Of a DNA stretch of 11,437 bases, positions 1 through 6,435 are shown one piece after another. The stretch lies in NCBI GenBank assembly GCA_002469765.1, contig DKNS01000043.1:1-11437 (forward strand). The letters run 5' to 3'. The DNA is from Flavobacteriales bacterium UBA7382. Lineage in GTDB: Bacteria > Bacteroidota > Bacteroidia > Flavobacteriales_D > Sanyastnellaceae. The notes beneath the pieces were generated by a model that did no database searches, was not told where the DNA came from, and saw nothing but the letters and a program-made list of their open reading frames with translations. Positions within the stretch are counted from its first letter, which is position 1. Each line of letters opens with the position of its first letter. The position numbers were made by a program, and so were the translations under genes.

Positions 1-420
1 GGCGGTTTCCGGATTCCAGAATTTGGCTGTCTTCAGCCCAAAGAACATCGCCGGCCGGTATTGCATGAGGGGCAGGCTCTCGAGTTGCCAATTGGGAAAC
101 TCATTCAAAATACCTGTCACAGGATGGTTCTGCTGCTGGGATTGAAGTTGGCGCAGGCGGTCGTCGATGCTCCACACTTGGGCGTTCACGTTGGACGACC
201 CGAGCTCGTTCAAGCCGGAGCCGTCGTAGAAGTACGCCGCCATCGGATAGCCGCGGTACACACCGATGTTCAGCCCAAACTCCACCCCTTCCCTCGACTC
301 GTACGTGTAATCCTCCTCGTCGCTGTACACGGTCATTTGGGCTTGGGTGGTCTCGGCCCATCCCAAGGTCACCAGGGCCAACAAGGCCTGCCGCATCCCG
401 ATTGTCGCCTGTCTCATCAT
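1..420 (-). CDS. Exported protein of unknown function, partial (C-terminus beyond the left edge)
   Basis: I do not recognise this gene. The frame is open for 140 codons from an ATG at 420 to the window edge. The N-terminus is a plausible signal peptide: a short basic start, the hydrophobic run ALLALVTLGW, and a likely cleavage after TTQA. ATGs at 420, 417 and 396 are all possible; the one at 396 gives the most compact signal peptide (MRQALLALV...). The mature part is rich in aromatic and polar residues (for example YSDEEDYTYES and FGLNIGVYRGYP). It contains the phrases NEFPNWQLESLPLMQYRPAM and FFGLKTAKFWNPETA, which suggest an outer-membrane or periplasmic protein, perhaps a beta-barrel, but this is inference. 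It starts 4 bases after the stop of the upstream PPIase gene, so the two are probably co-transcribed and translationally coupled. No Shine-Dalgarno sequence is obvious, as is common in Bacteroidota. Confidence 0.8.
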   Translation of the reverse strand, partial: MMRQATIGMRQALLALVTLGWAETTQAQMTVYSDEEDYTYESREGVEFGLNIGVYRGYPMAAYFYDGSGLNELGSSNVNAQVWSIDDRLRQLQSQQQNHPVTGILNEFPNWQLESLPLMQYRPAMFFGLKTAKFWNPETA

Positions 421-424
421 GGGT

Positions 425-1243
425 TCAATTTCGGAAAGAATCGCCAGCCCAATCCATGCGGACCTCCAACCTGGTCAACGGCCAATCGCTCTCGTCTGTC
501 GGGGTGGCGGCCAACTTGTCAACAACGTCCATGCCTTCCACCACGCGACCAAACACGGTGTGCTCTCCGTCCAAGTGCGGCGCCCCACCCTCCTTGGCAT
601 ACTCCCGGGCTTGGGCTGTCGTGTACGTCACGCCACGGTCGCGCTGCACCTTGCCCAATTCCTGCGGACCGATTTGCCGTCCCGTGACAATGTAGAAATC
701 GTACCCCGACGACCGCTTGTCCGGGTTGTCGTTGTAGCTGCGCGACATGGCCAAGGCGCCCCGTGTGTGGATGTGGTCACCATCAAATTCAGCCGGCAAG
801 GTGTGCTGACCTATCAAGAACCGAAGCTGCTGGGGACGCTCCTCCTCGCTGTTCCCGCCTTGAACCACAAAATCCGGCACCACGCGGGTGAATTCGGCCG
901 GGTCGAAATACCGCCGGTGCACCTTGTACAAGAAGTTGGCCCTGTGGACTGGCACGTCCTTGAAGAGCTCCACGACGATGAAGCCGTGCTTGGTGTCCAT
1001 CACCACCAAGTCCTCCTCAACCGTGCTGCCCCACACCATCAAAAAGTCAGCCGCATTCTCGTTGGTCAGGGTGGGAAATTCGGACGCCACGAGACGTTTC
1101 ACGCGCTCATCGACCACCAACTCCGCTGGGGTCTTGTCCACTTGAGCGGTGGGGTCTTGTGAAGCCGACTCAGGTGCGTCTGATGTGCTGTCGCATCCAA
1201 CCATGGCCCCCACCGCCAACCCCCAAAACCAAACCTTGTTCAT
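425..1243 (-). CDS. Cyclophilin-type peptidyl-prolyl cis-trans isomerase, probable lipoprotein
   Basis: This 272-residue protein belongs to the cyclophilin family of proline isomerases, which assist folding. It begins with a short signal and a lipobox-like AMVGC with the lipidated Cys at residue 17, so it is probably membrane-anchored on the periplasmic side. A low-complexity acidic linker follows (about 18-40), then the cyclophilin domain (about 78-265). Recognisable blocks are FTRVVPDFVVQGG (117-130), holding the equivalents of the catalytic Arg (R120) and the Gln (Q128), GALAMSRS (162-169), SSGYDFYIV (178-186) and HTVFGRVVEGMDVVDKL (228-244). An insertion at about 188-222 separates the last two blocks. 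The usual His of the FHRV motif is Thr here. The signal peptide requires the ATG at 1243. It heads a minus-strand operon with the exported protein downstream and is divergent from the nuclease gene, with 28 bases between the start codons. Confidence 0.93.
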   Translation of the reverse strand: MNKVWFWGLAVGAMVGCDSTSDAPESASQDPTAQVDKTPAELVVDERVKRLVASEFPTLTNENAADFLMVWGSTVEEDLVVMDTKHGFIVVELFKDVPVHRANFLYKVHRRYFDPAEFTRVVPDFVVQGGNSEEERPQQLRFLIGQHTLPAEFDGDHIHTRGALAMSRSYNDNPDKRSSGYDFYIVTGRQIGPQELGKVQRDRGVTYTTAQAREYAKEGGAPHLDGEHTVFGRVVEGMDVVDKLAATPTDESDWPLTRLEVRMDWAGDSFRN

Positions 1244-1247
1244 GGCG

Positions 1248-1276
1248 CAAACTTAGCCGCATCTTCGCAGAGTGAA
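1248..1276 (-). promoter_or_regulatory. Candidate Bacteroidetes-type promoter for the PPIase gene
   Basis: On the minus strand, TAAGTTTG at 1255-1248 matches the Bacteroidetes -7 consensus TAnnTTTG exactly. A weak -33 element, TTC instead of TTG, lies 18 bases upstream (1276-1274), inside the start of the opposing nuclease gene. The -7 element ends only 4 bases before the ATG at 1243, so a start site at the usual distance would give little or no leader. It is predicted by pattern only. Confidence 0.5.
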
Positions 1277-2627
1277 GTACGCCATTGTCGACATTGAGAC
1301 CACCGGAGGGACCCGGAAATCGCGGGGGATCACCGAGGTTGCCGTGGTCGTGAGCGACGGGCAAAACGTGGTGGACACTTGGAGTTCCTTGGTCAATCCT
1401 TTCGAGCCAATCCCAGCACGCATCTCAGCCCTGACTGGCATCACCGACGACATGGTGGAGGACGCCCCTGGGTTTGATGACGTGGCAGAGCACCTCATGG
1501 GCTTGCTTCAGGATTGCGTTTTCGTGGCGCACAACGTGGGGTTCGACTTTGCATTTTTACGCGGTCACTTCGAAGCCATGGACATGTCCTTCAACAGGCC
1601 CAAGTTGTGCACTGTCCGGCTCTCCAGAAAAGCATTCCCAGGCCTCCCTCGCTACGGACTCGGGGCGCTCTGCGATGCCATGGACATCCCCCACGCTGAC
1701 CGCCACCGGGCGCTGGGGGACGCCAAAGCCACCACTGTGTTGTTTCACAAAATCATGGCCTCGGAACGCGGACAGCTCGCCGTGGTCGACGCCTTGAAGC
1801 GGGGAACCCGAGAGCAATGGATGCCCCAGCACGTGCCCGCCAAGGAATTTGATGCGCTTCCCGACGAACCCGGGGTCTATTGGTTCTTGGATGCGACGGG
1901 CAAACCCCTCTACATCGGCATGAGCATCCACATCCAAAAGCGAGTGCGCAGCCACTTTTCTGGCACCACCGCTTCCTCCAGGCGCCAAATCCTGATGCGC
2001 GACATGCGCAGCCTCAAGCATGAACTCGCTGGCAGCGAATGGATGGCCACGGTGATGGAAGACGTCCGCATTCGGGCACACTGGCCGCCCCTCAACCGGG
2101 CGCAGAAGCAACCACGGGCTTATCGCTCTGTTGTGCATTACGTCGACCGGCAAGGCCGCAACCGGCTTGCCGTGCGAGCTCAGCAAGGCACACGTGGCGC
2201 CTTGCGCACGTTCCACAGCGAGGCCTCGGCCAGAAAATGGCTTCACCAGCAAGTCCAAGACCACGGCCTGAGGTTCGACCTCCTGGGCTTGGGTGCGTTG
2301 GTCCCCGAAGAATCCGTGAGCGTCGAAGACCACGAATCTCGCTTCCAAGAGGCCTTGCAGGTTTGGAAGCAAGCGTCGTCAGGATGGTTCTGCGAGCGAG
2401 GAAGGACCCCCGAAGAGCGTGGCTTCATAGCCGTTCGTGAAGGACACGTCGTGGGGTACGGGTTTGTGGAAGCAGACGACCTGCGAGGTGACCTGACCTC
2501 TCAGGAAGGTCAAGAACGCTTGGAGGCGCTGTCGTTTGGCTTGCATCCGGTGGCGCCGTCGTCCACATTGGACGCCCGCCTGCGCGCAGAGATGGCCTCC
2601 AACCTCACTTGGGTTGAAGCGAAATGA
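1272..2627 (+). CDS. DnaQ-like 3'-5' exonuclease fused to a GIY-YIG endonuclease domain
   Basis: This is a 451-residue two-nuclease protein. Residues 1-165 form a DEDDh exonuclease domain like the proofreading epsilon subunit. Exo I is DIETTG (D7, E9), Exo II is HNVGFDFAFL (D92), and Exo III is HRALGDA (H145, D150), so all acidic metal ligands and the catalytic His are present. Residues about 195-276 form a GIY-YIG domain of the UvrC/Cho kind: PGVYWF (200-205), PLYIG (212-216), Arg at 224, the catalytic Glu in VMEDVRI (E263) and the closing WPPLN (271-275). The remaining 175 residues are an unassigned C-terminal region. The start is GTG at 1272: the in-frame stop TAG at 1254 leaves no other start codon. 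The likely role is processing of DNA ends or flaps, or incision at damage. Its neighbour uvrA hints at excision repair, but no substrate can be read from the sequence. Confidence 0.93.
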   Translation: MKYAIVDIETTGGTRKSRGITEVAVVVSDGQNVVDTWSSLVNPFEPIPARISALTGITDDMVEDAPGFDDVAEHLMGLLQDCVFVAHNVGFDFAFLRGHFEAMDMSFNRPKLCTVRLSRKAFPGLPRYGLGALCDAMDIPHADRHRALGDAKATTVLFHKIMASERGQLAVVDALKRGTREQWMPQHVPAKEFDALPDEPGVYWFLDATGKPLYIGMSIHIQKRVRSHFSGTTASSRRQILMRDMRSLKHELAGSEWMATVMEDVRIRAHWPPLNRAQKQPRAYRSVVHYVDRQGRNRLAVRAQQGTRGALRTFHSEASARKWLHQQVQDHGLRFDLLGLGALVPEESVSVEDHESRFQEALQVWKQASSGWFCERGRTPEERGFIAVREGHVVGYGFVEADDLRGDLTSQEGQERLEALSFGLHPVAPSSTLDARLRAEMASNLTWVEAK

Positions 2628-2634
2628 GCGCCCG

Positions 2635-2790
2635 TCAATTCTGATTCAACCAACCATCGCCCAAGCAGTTGGGGACGTACGCAATCGCTTTGGAAAAGGC
2701 AAGAATGTTCTGAACCGTGGAAGGCTTGGGCAGCAGTTCAACGGTGGTGAGATTGGGGCTAGAAAACGTCAGAGGGTCGAATGAATCCAT
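2635..2790 (-). CDS. Probable small protein, 51 residues, function unknown
   Basis: This short frame lies just downstream of the sigma factor gene on the same strand. The peptide starts MDSFDPLTF and carries the block LLPKPSTVQNILAFSKAIA, ending in WLNQN. From memory, many Bacteroidota encode short proteins ending in a similar pattern (KPS-x-E/T-T-[IV]-x-x-IL-x-[FY]-[AS]-[KR]-[AS], then an Asn-rich tail), so this looks like a real gene. Codon use resembles the neighbours, with about two thirds of third positions G or C. The frame can be extended upstream to 2868 (77 residues), but that extension would translate through the strong hairpin at 2822-2853, so the ATG at 2790 is preferred. No clear ribosome binding site is visible. 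No function is assigned. The alternative is a chance open frame in a convergent spacer. Confidence 0.5.
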   Translation of the reverse strand: MDSFDPLTFSSPNLTTVELLPKPSTVQNILAFSKAIAYVPNCLGDGWLNQN

Positions 2791-2821
2791 ACAGCGTGGG
2801 TGTTGTTCTCCCCTGAAACGA

Positions 2822-2860
2822 CAAGAGGCGGACCCTATTGTGTCCGCCTCTTGATTTTTC
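2822..2860 (+). terminator. Rho-independent terminator for the nuclease transcript
   Basis: A perfect 12-bp stem (CAAGAGGCGGAC at 2822-2833 pairing with 2842-2853) encloses an 8-base loop and is followed on the plus strand by ATTTTTC. In the minus direction the stem is followed by TCGTTTC, a poor U-tract, so the signal is polar: it should stop plus-strand transcripts from the nuclease gene better than minus-strand transcripts from the sigma gene. It lies about 195 bases beyond the nuclease stop codon. Confidence 0.8.
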
Positions 2861-2880
2861 ATCTTCAAGCATCTCGCGCG

Positions 2881-3465
2881 TCAGCCGGTGGTCAGCACAA
2901 GCTGTTGCTCTTCGACCATGCGCCGGAGATTGATCAAGGCATAGCGCATCCGGCCCAAGGCCGTGTTGATGCTCACCCCCGTCTCTTCTGCAATCTCTCT
3001 GAAACTGTACTGCTGCTCCAAGCGCATCTTGATCACCTCACGCTGTTCTTCTGGAAGAGCGGGAATCAGCTGGCGCAATTCCGCCAAAACCTCCTCTTGC
3101 ACCATGCAATCCATGGCGTTGGGTGCGTCATGGGAAATCGTGTCGAAAATGTCGAACTCATCGGTGGGGCGCACCATGCGCTTTTTGCGGTTGCGTCTGA
3201 AGTGGTCGATGGCCGCGTTGTGTGCGATGCGCATCACCCAAGGGCCAAATTTGCCCTCCTCCACATACTTGCCGGACTTCAGCACCTTGACCACTTTAAT
3301 CCAAGTGTCCTGGAATAAATCGTTCGCCACTTCATGGTCTCGGACCACAAACACAATCTTGGAGAAAACCCCAGACTGGTATCGGTTCAACAACGTTTCG
3401 AATGCTCGTTCGTCTCCTTCACGGTAGGCACGAATCAAGTCTCGGTCGGACAAAGAAGCTCGCAT
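2881..3465 (-). CDS. ECF-family RNA polymerase sigma factor
   Basis: This 194-residue sigma-70 factor has the two-domain extracytoplasmic-function layout. Region 2 spans about 20-92, including DLFQDTWIKV (49-58) for core binding and KFGPWVMRIAHNAAIDHFRR (72-91) for -10 recognition and melting. Region 4 spans about 125-183, with LPEEQREVI (137-145) and the helix-turn-helix SFREIAEETGVSINTALGR (154-172) for -35 recognition. There is no region 1 or region 3. The sequence closely resembles, from memory, the broadly conserved Flavobacteriales ECF factor rather than a FecI/SusCD-type sigma. No anti-sigma gene is adjacent: the downstream neighbour is the small 51-residue frame and the upstream neighbour is the divergent uvrA. 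A good Shine-Dalgarno-like AGAGGTG sits 2 bases before the ATG at 3465. Regulon and signal cannot be read from the sequence. Confidence 0.95.
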   Translation of the reverse strand: MRASLSDRDLIRAYREGDERAFETLLNRYQSGVFSKIVFVVRDHEVANDLFQDTWIKVVKVLKSGKYVEEGKFGPWVMRIAHNAAIDHFRRNRKKRMVRPTDEFDIFDTISHDAPNAMDCMVQEEVLAELRQLIPALPEEQREVIKMRLEQQYSFREIAEETGVSINTALGRMRYALINLRRMVEEQQLVLTTG

Positions 3466-3578
3466 GACACCTCTGTTTACTTCACACCTCTTTGTCGGGA
3501 CCTTCCCGGCTTAAGGCTTCATGAAATGGAACTAGAGTAAAATGTGTCGATATGCGTTTGTATGAGTACCTACTTCCT

Positions 3579-3610
3579 CTAAAGTAGACCTTTTCCTCAT
3601 GGGCGCCAAA
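3579..3610 (-). promoter_or_regulatory. Candidate promoter for the sigma factor gene
   Basis: On the minus strand, TTTG (3610-3607) and TACTTTAG (3586-3579, one mismatch to TAnnTTTG) are separated by 20 bases, a fit to Bacteroidetes promoters. Transcription would start near 3575, giving a leader of about 110 bases before the ATG at 3465. The -7 element overlaps a 6-bp inverted repeat (CTACTT at 3570-3575, AAGTAG at 3582-3587). Predicted by pattern only. Confidence 0.35.
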
Positions 3611-3642
3611 CCTCAGGTACCTTCACGCTGTTAAAAACTGCA

Positions 3643-6435
3643 ATGAAGATTGACATCCACGGGGCGAAAGTCCACAACTTGAAGGACGTCGACGTGAGCA
3701 TTCCCAAGGAGAAACTCACGGTGGTGACAGGCTTGAGTGGGTCGGGAAAAAGCAGCTTGGCGTTCGACACCCTCTATGCCGAAGGCCAGCGCCGTTACGT
3801 GGAAAGCTTGAGCAGTTACGCCCGCCAATTCTTGGGCCGTTTGGACAAACCCGATGTCGACCGCATCGATGGGCTCTCCCCTGCCGTGGCCATCGAACAG
3901 CGCAGCGCCACGGGCGGACCGCGGTCCACCGTCGCCACACGAACCGAAATCATGGACCACCTGCGCATGCTCTTCGCGCGCATTGGGATCACCAAGTCCC
4001 CCATCTCCGGAGAAGTGGTGCGGAAAGACCGTGTGACCGACGTCGTGGACCACATTTTGTCGAGCGGTGCAGAACGCATGATGCTCGTGGCGCCCCTCGC
4101 ACCCCGGGACGACCGCAGCCCAGAAGACCAGCTTCGGGTCCTGCAGCAGCAAGGCTACACGCGGGTTTGGACGGCGGCGGGGGCCATACGCATAGACGGC
4201 CTCGACGGTCACGATGTCTTGGGCCTCGTCGTCGACCGATTTTCCCCGGAATCGGCCTCCGAAGACGAAGGACGCGTGGCCGACAGCGTCGAGACGGCCC
4301 TCTTCGAAGGGGGAGGCCGGTGCCAAGTATGGACGACCTCCAAGGGAGGCAAGGCCGAGTGCGTTGACTTCAACGACCGGTTTGAACGGGACGGAATGGT
4401 CTTTCCTGAGCCCACCCCGGACATGTTCAACTTCAACAGCCCGGTGGGGGCCTGCGGGACGTGCGAAGGCTACGGCCACGTGCTGGGCATCGACCCCGAG
4501 AAAGTCGTGCCCGACCCAACCCGAAGTCTCTACGACGGTGCCATCGCCCCTTGGCGGGGCGAACGCACAGGACGTTGGCGTGAACGCCTCGTGATGGCAG
4601 CTGGTGCCGTGGACCTTCCTGTGCATGCGCCTTGGCAACGGTTGACCGACGCCCAGCAGGATTTGGTGTGGAATGGGTGCGCCCACTTCAAAGGCATCCA
4701 CGCCTTCTTCAACATGCTCGAAGCCAAGAGCTACAAGATCCAAAATCGGGTGATGATCAGCCGGTACCGCGGCCGAACCAAATGCACCACCTGCCACGGC
4801 ACGCGCATTGGAAAGGACGCCCAGCATGTGTATGTCGGCAGCCAAACCATCCACGACGTGTTGCGCATGACCGTGGAAGAAGCTTTGGCTTGGCAGGCCA
4901 GCCTCGAATTGACCTCGACTGAACACACCGTGGCTGAGCGGCTCCTCTGGGAAGTGAAGCACAGGTTGACTTGCTTGATGGATTTGGGACTCGGCTACCT
5001 CTCCCTCATGCGTGGCAGCCCCACCTTAAGTGGTGGCGAGTCTCAACGGATTGCCCTGAGCACATGCGTCGGAAGCGCTCTTGTTGGCAGCACCTACGTG
5101 CTCGACGAGCCGAGCATCGGACTCCACCCGGAAGACACTCAAAGGCTCATTTCCGTGCTCGAACGTCTCCGAAACCAAGGCAATACGGTGGTGGTGGTCG
5201 AGCACGATGACGACATCGTGACGGCCGCCGACTTTGTGGTGGACATGGGGCCGCAAGCGGGTTCTTTCGGTGGGGAGGTCGTCTTCAGCGGGACACAGGA
5301 GGGATTGTCCCAATGCGACGACACCCACCCCTCCCTGACCGCAGCGTACCGCAATGGGCACATGGTCATTCCCGTGCCTGAACACCGCCGCACCGCCCAA
5401 GACAAGCTCTCCATGCGCAACGTGCACACGCACAACCTCAAAGGCTTCGACGTGGACGTGCCCCTCCGCAGCTTGGTGGCCGTGTCGGGCGTGAGTGGGT
5501 CGGGCAAAAGCACCTTGATCACCCAGCTCCTTGTCCCCGCCGTGCAAGCCCAACTCGACGGATTCGGAGGCCAAACCAAAGGTTTCGAAGCCCTTGAAGG
5601 AGACCTCGGCACGTTGGAGCATTTGGAGTTCGTGGACCAAAACCCCATCGGCAAAAGTTCCCGATCCAACCCTGTCACTTACGTCAAGGCGTTCGATGAA
5701 ATCCGAACCTTGCTCGCCGAGAGCGCCCACGCCAAAGCGCGCGGATTGAAGCCTTCCCATTTTAGCTTCAACATCTCAGGAGGGCGCTGCGAAACGTGCG
5801 AAGGCGAAGGCTACGTCACCGTGGGCATGCAATTCATGGCAGACCTGAAACTGCCCTGCGAGGATTGCGGCGGCAAACGTTTCCAGGACCACGTCCTTGA
5901 GGTCACCTACAAAGGCAAGAACGTCCACGACATCTTGTCCATGACGGTCGACGACGCATTGTTGTTCTTCTCCCCGGAAGACCAAAAGAAACCGCCAGCC
6001 GCCATCCGACGCCTTCTGGCCAAGCTGCAACCCTTGCACGACGTCGGGCTGGGCTACATCACCTTGGGACAGGGCTCCAACACCCTCAGCGGGGGCGAGG
6101 CCCAGCGCATCAAGTTGGCCGCCTTCCTCGCTCGGGGTGACCGACAAGGGCACACGCTGTTCGTCTTTGACGAGCCCACGACGGGACTGCACGTGCACGA
6201 CGTGGCCAAACTGCTCGACTCTTTCCATGCCCTGCTCAACCAAGGTCATTCCATCGTGGTCATCGAGCACCACCTTGACATCCTCAAATGCGCCGACTGG
6301 GTGATCGACCTCGGTCCCGGTGGCGGCCAGCACGGCGGCCAACTCGTGCACGCCGGCACCCCAGAATCCTTGGCTGAATGCCGTCAATCTATCACGGGCA
6401 AACACCTTGCCCCCAAGCTTGAACCTGCATCATGA
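3643..6435 (+). CDS. uvrA: UvrA, ATPase subunit of the UvrABC excision repair complex
   Basis: This 930-residue protein is full-length for UvrA, the dimeric ABC ATPase that finds bulky DNA lesions and loads UvrB. The first ATPase half has Walker A GLSGSGKSS (30-38), signature LSGGE (462-466) and Walker B/D-loop LDEPSIGLH (from 487). The second half has Walker A GVSGSGKST (616-624), signature LSGGE (815-819) and FDEPTTGLH (from 842). The UvrB-binding region lies at about 125-245. A C4 zinc module is complete at C716, C719, C739 and C742, with the usual 2-19-2 spacing, and is the damage-sensing finger. The first CxxC of the E. coli-type N-terminal zinc finger is missing; only C271/C274 remains of it, with another CxxC at 381/384. 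The start at 3643 follows an A-rich stretch and gives the expected KIDIHGAKVHNLK N-terminus. It is the first gene of an operon with msrB and is divergent from the sigma gene. Confidence 0.97.
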   Translation: MKIDIHGAKVHNLKDVDVSIPKEKLTVVTGLSGSGKSSLAFDTLYAEGQRRYVESLSSYARQFLGRLDKPDVDRIDGLSPAVAIEQRSATGGPRSTVATRTEIMDHLRMLFARIGITKSPISGEVVRKDRVTDVVDHILSSGAERMMLVAPLAPRDDRSPEDQLRVLQQQGYTRVWTAAGAIRIDGLDGHDVLGLVVDRFSPESASEDEGRVADSVETALFEGGGRCQVWTTSKGGKAECVDFNDRFERDGMVFPEPTPDMFNFNSPVGACGTCEGYGHVLGIDPEKVVPDPTRSLYDGAIAPWRGERTGRWRERLVMAAGAVDLPVHAPWQRLTDAQQDLVWNGCAHFKGIHAFFNMLEAKSYKIQNRVMISRYRGRTKCTTCHGTRIGKDAQHVYVGSQTIHDVLRMTVEEALAWQASLELTSTEHTVAERLLWEVKHRLTCLMDLGLGYLSLMRGSPTLSGGESQRIALSTCVGSALVGSTYVLDEPSIGLHPEDTQRLISVLERLRNQGNTVVVVEHDDDIVTAADFVVDMGPQAGSFGGEVVFSGTQEGLSQCDDTHPSLTAAYRNGHMVIPVPEHRRTAQDKLSMRNVHTHNLKGFDVDVPLRSLVAVSGVSGSGKSTLITQLLVPAVQAQLDGFGGQTKGFEALEGDLGTLEHLEFVDQNPIGKSSRSNPVTYVKAFDEIRTLLAESAHAKARGLKPSHFSFNISGGRCETCEGEGYVTVGMQFMADLKLPCEDCGGKRFQDHVLEVTYKGKNVHDILSMTVDDALLFFSPEDQKKPPAAIRRLLAKLQPLHDVGLGYITLGQGSNTLSGGEAQRIKLAAFLARGDRQGHTLFVFDEPTTGLHVHDVAKLLDSFHALLNQGHSIVVIEHHLDILKCADWVIDLGPGGGQHGGQLVHAGTPESLAECRQSITGKHLAPKLEPAS

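Noticed and set aside
101..361. 86-codon minus-strand frame near the left edge
   Set aside because: It is a shifted frame of the partial exported protein. Its Arg/Pro-rich peptide is typical of an out-of-frame reading, while the chosen frame has a signal peptide and is open to the edge.
347..1162. 271-codon open frame on the plus strand opposite the PPIase gene
   Set aside because: It is a mirror of the GC-rich codon use of the PPIase gene. The peptide has no recognisable motif, while the minus-strand frame is a clear cyclophilin.
2536..2784. 82-codon plus-strand frame crossing the end of the nuclease gene
   Set aside because: It overlaps the end of the nuclease and the small minus-strand gene out of frame, and the peptide has no features.
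2635..2868. 77-residue version of the small gene
   Set aside because: The extra 26 residues would be translated through the strong hairpin at 2822-2853 and look non-protein-like; the start at 2790 is preferred.
3496..3508. Small hairpin CGGGA-CCT-TCCCG in the sigma leader
   Set aside because: The 5-bp stem with a 3-base loop is too short to claim as a regulatory element, and no U-tract follows it.
3631..4962. 443-codon open frame on the minus strand inside uvrA
   Set aside because: Long antisense frames are common in GC-rich genes. The plus strand encodes unmistakable UvrA motifs throughout, and this frame shows no family features.
5026..5760. 244-codon minus-strand frame inside uvrA
   Set aside because: Same reason: it lies fully within the UvrA coding sequence and its peptide is unlike any family I know.
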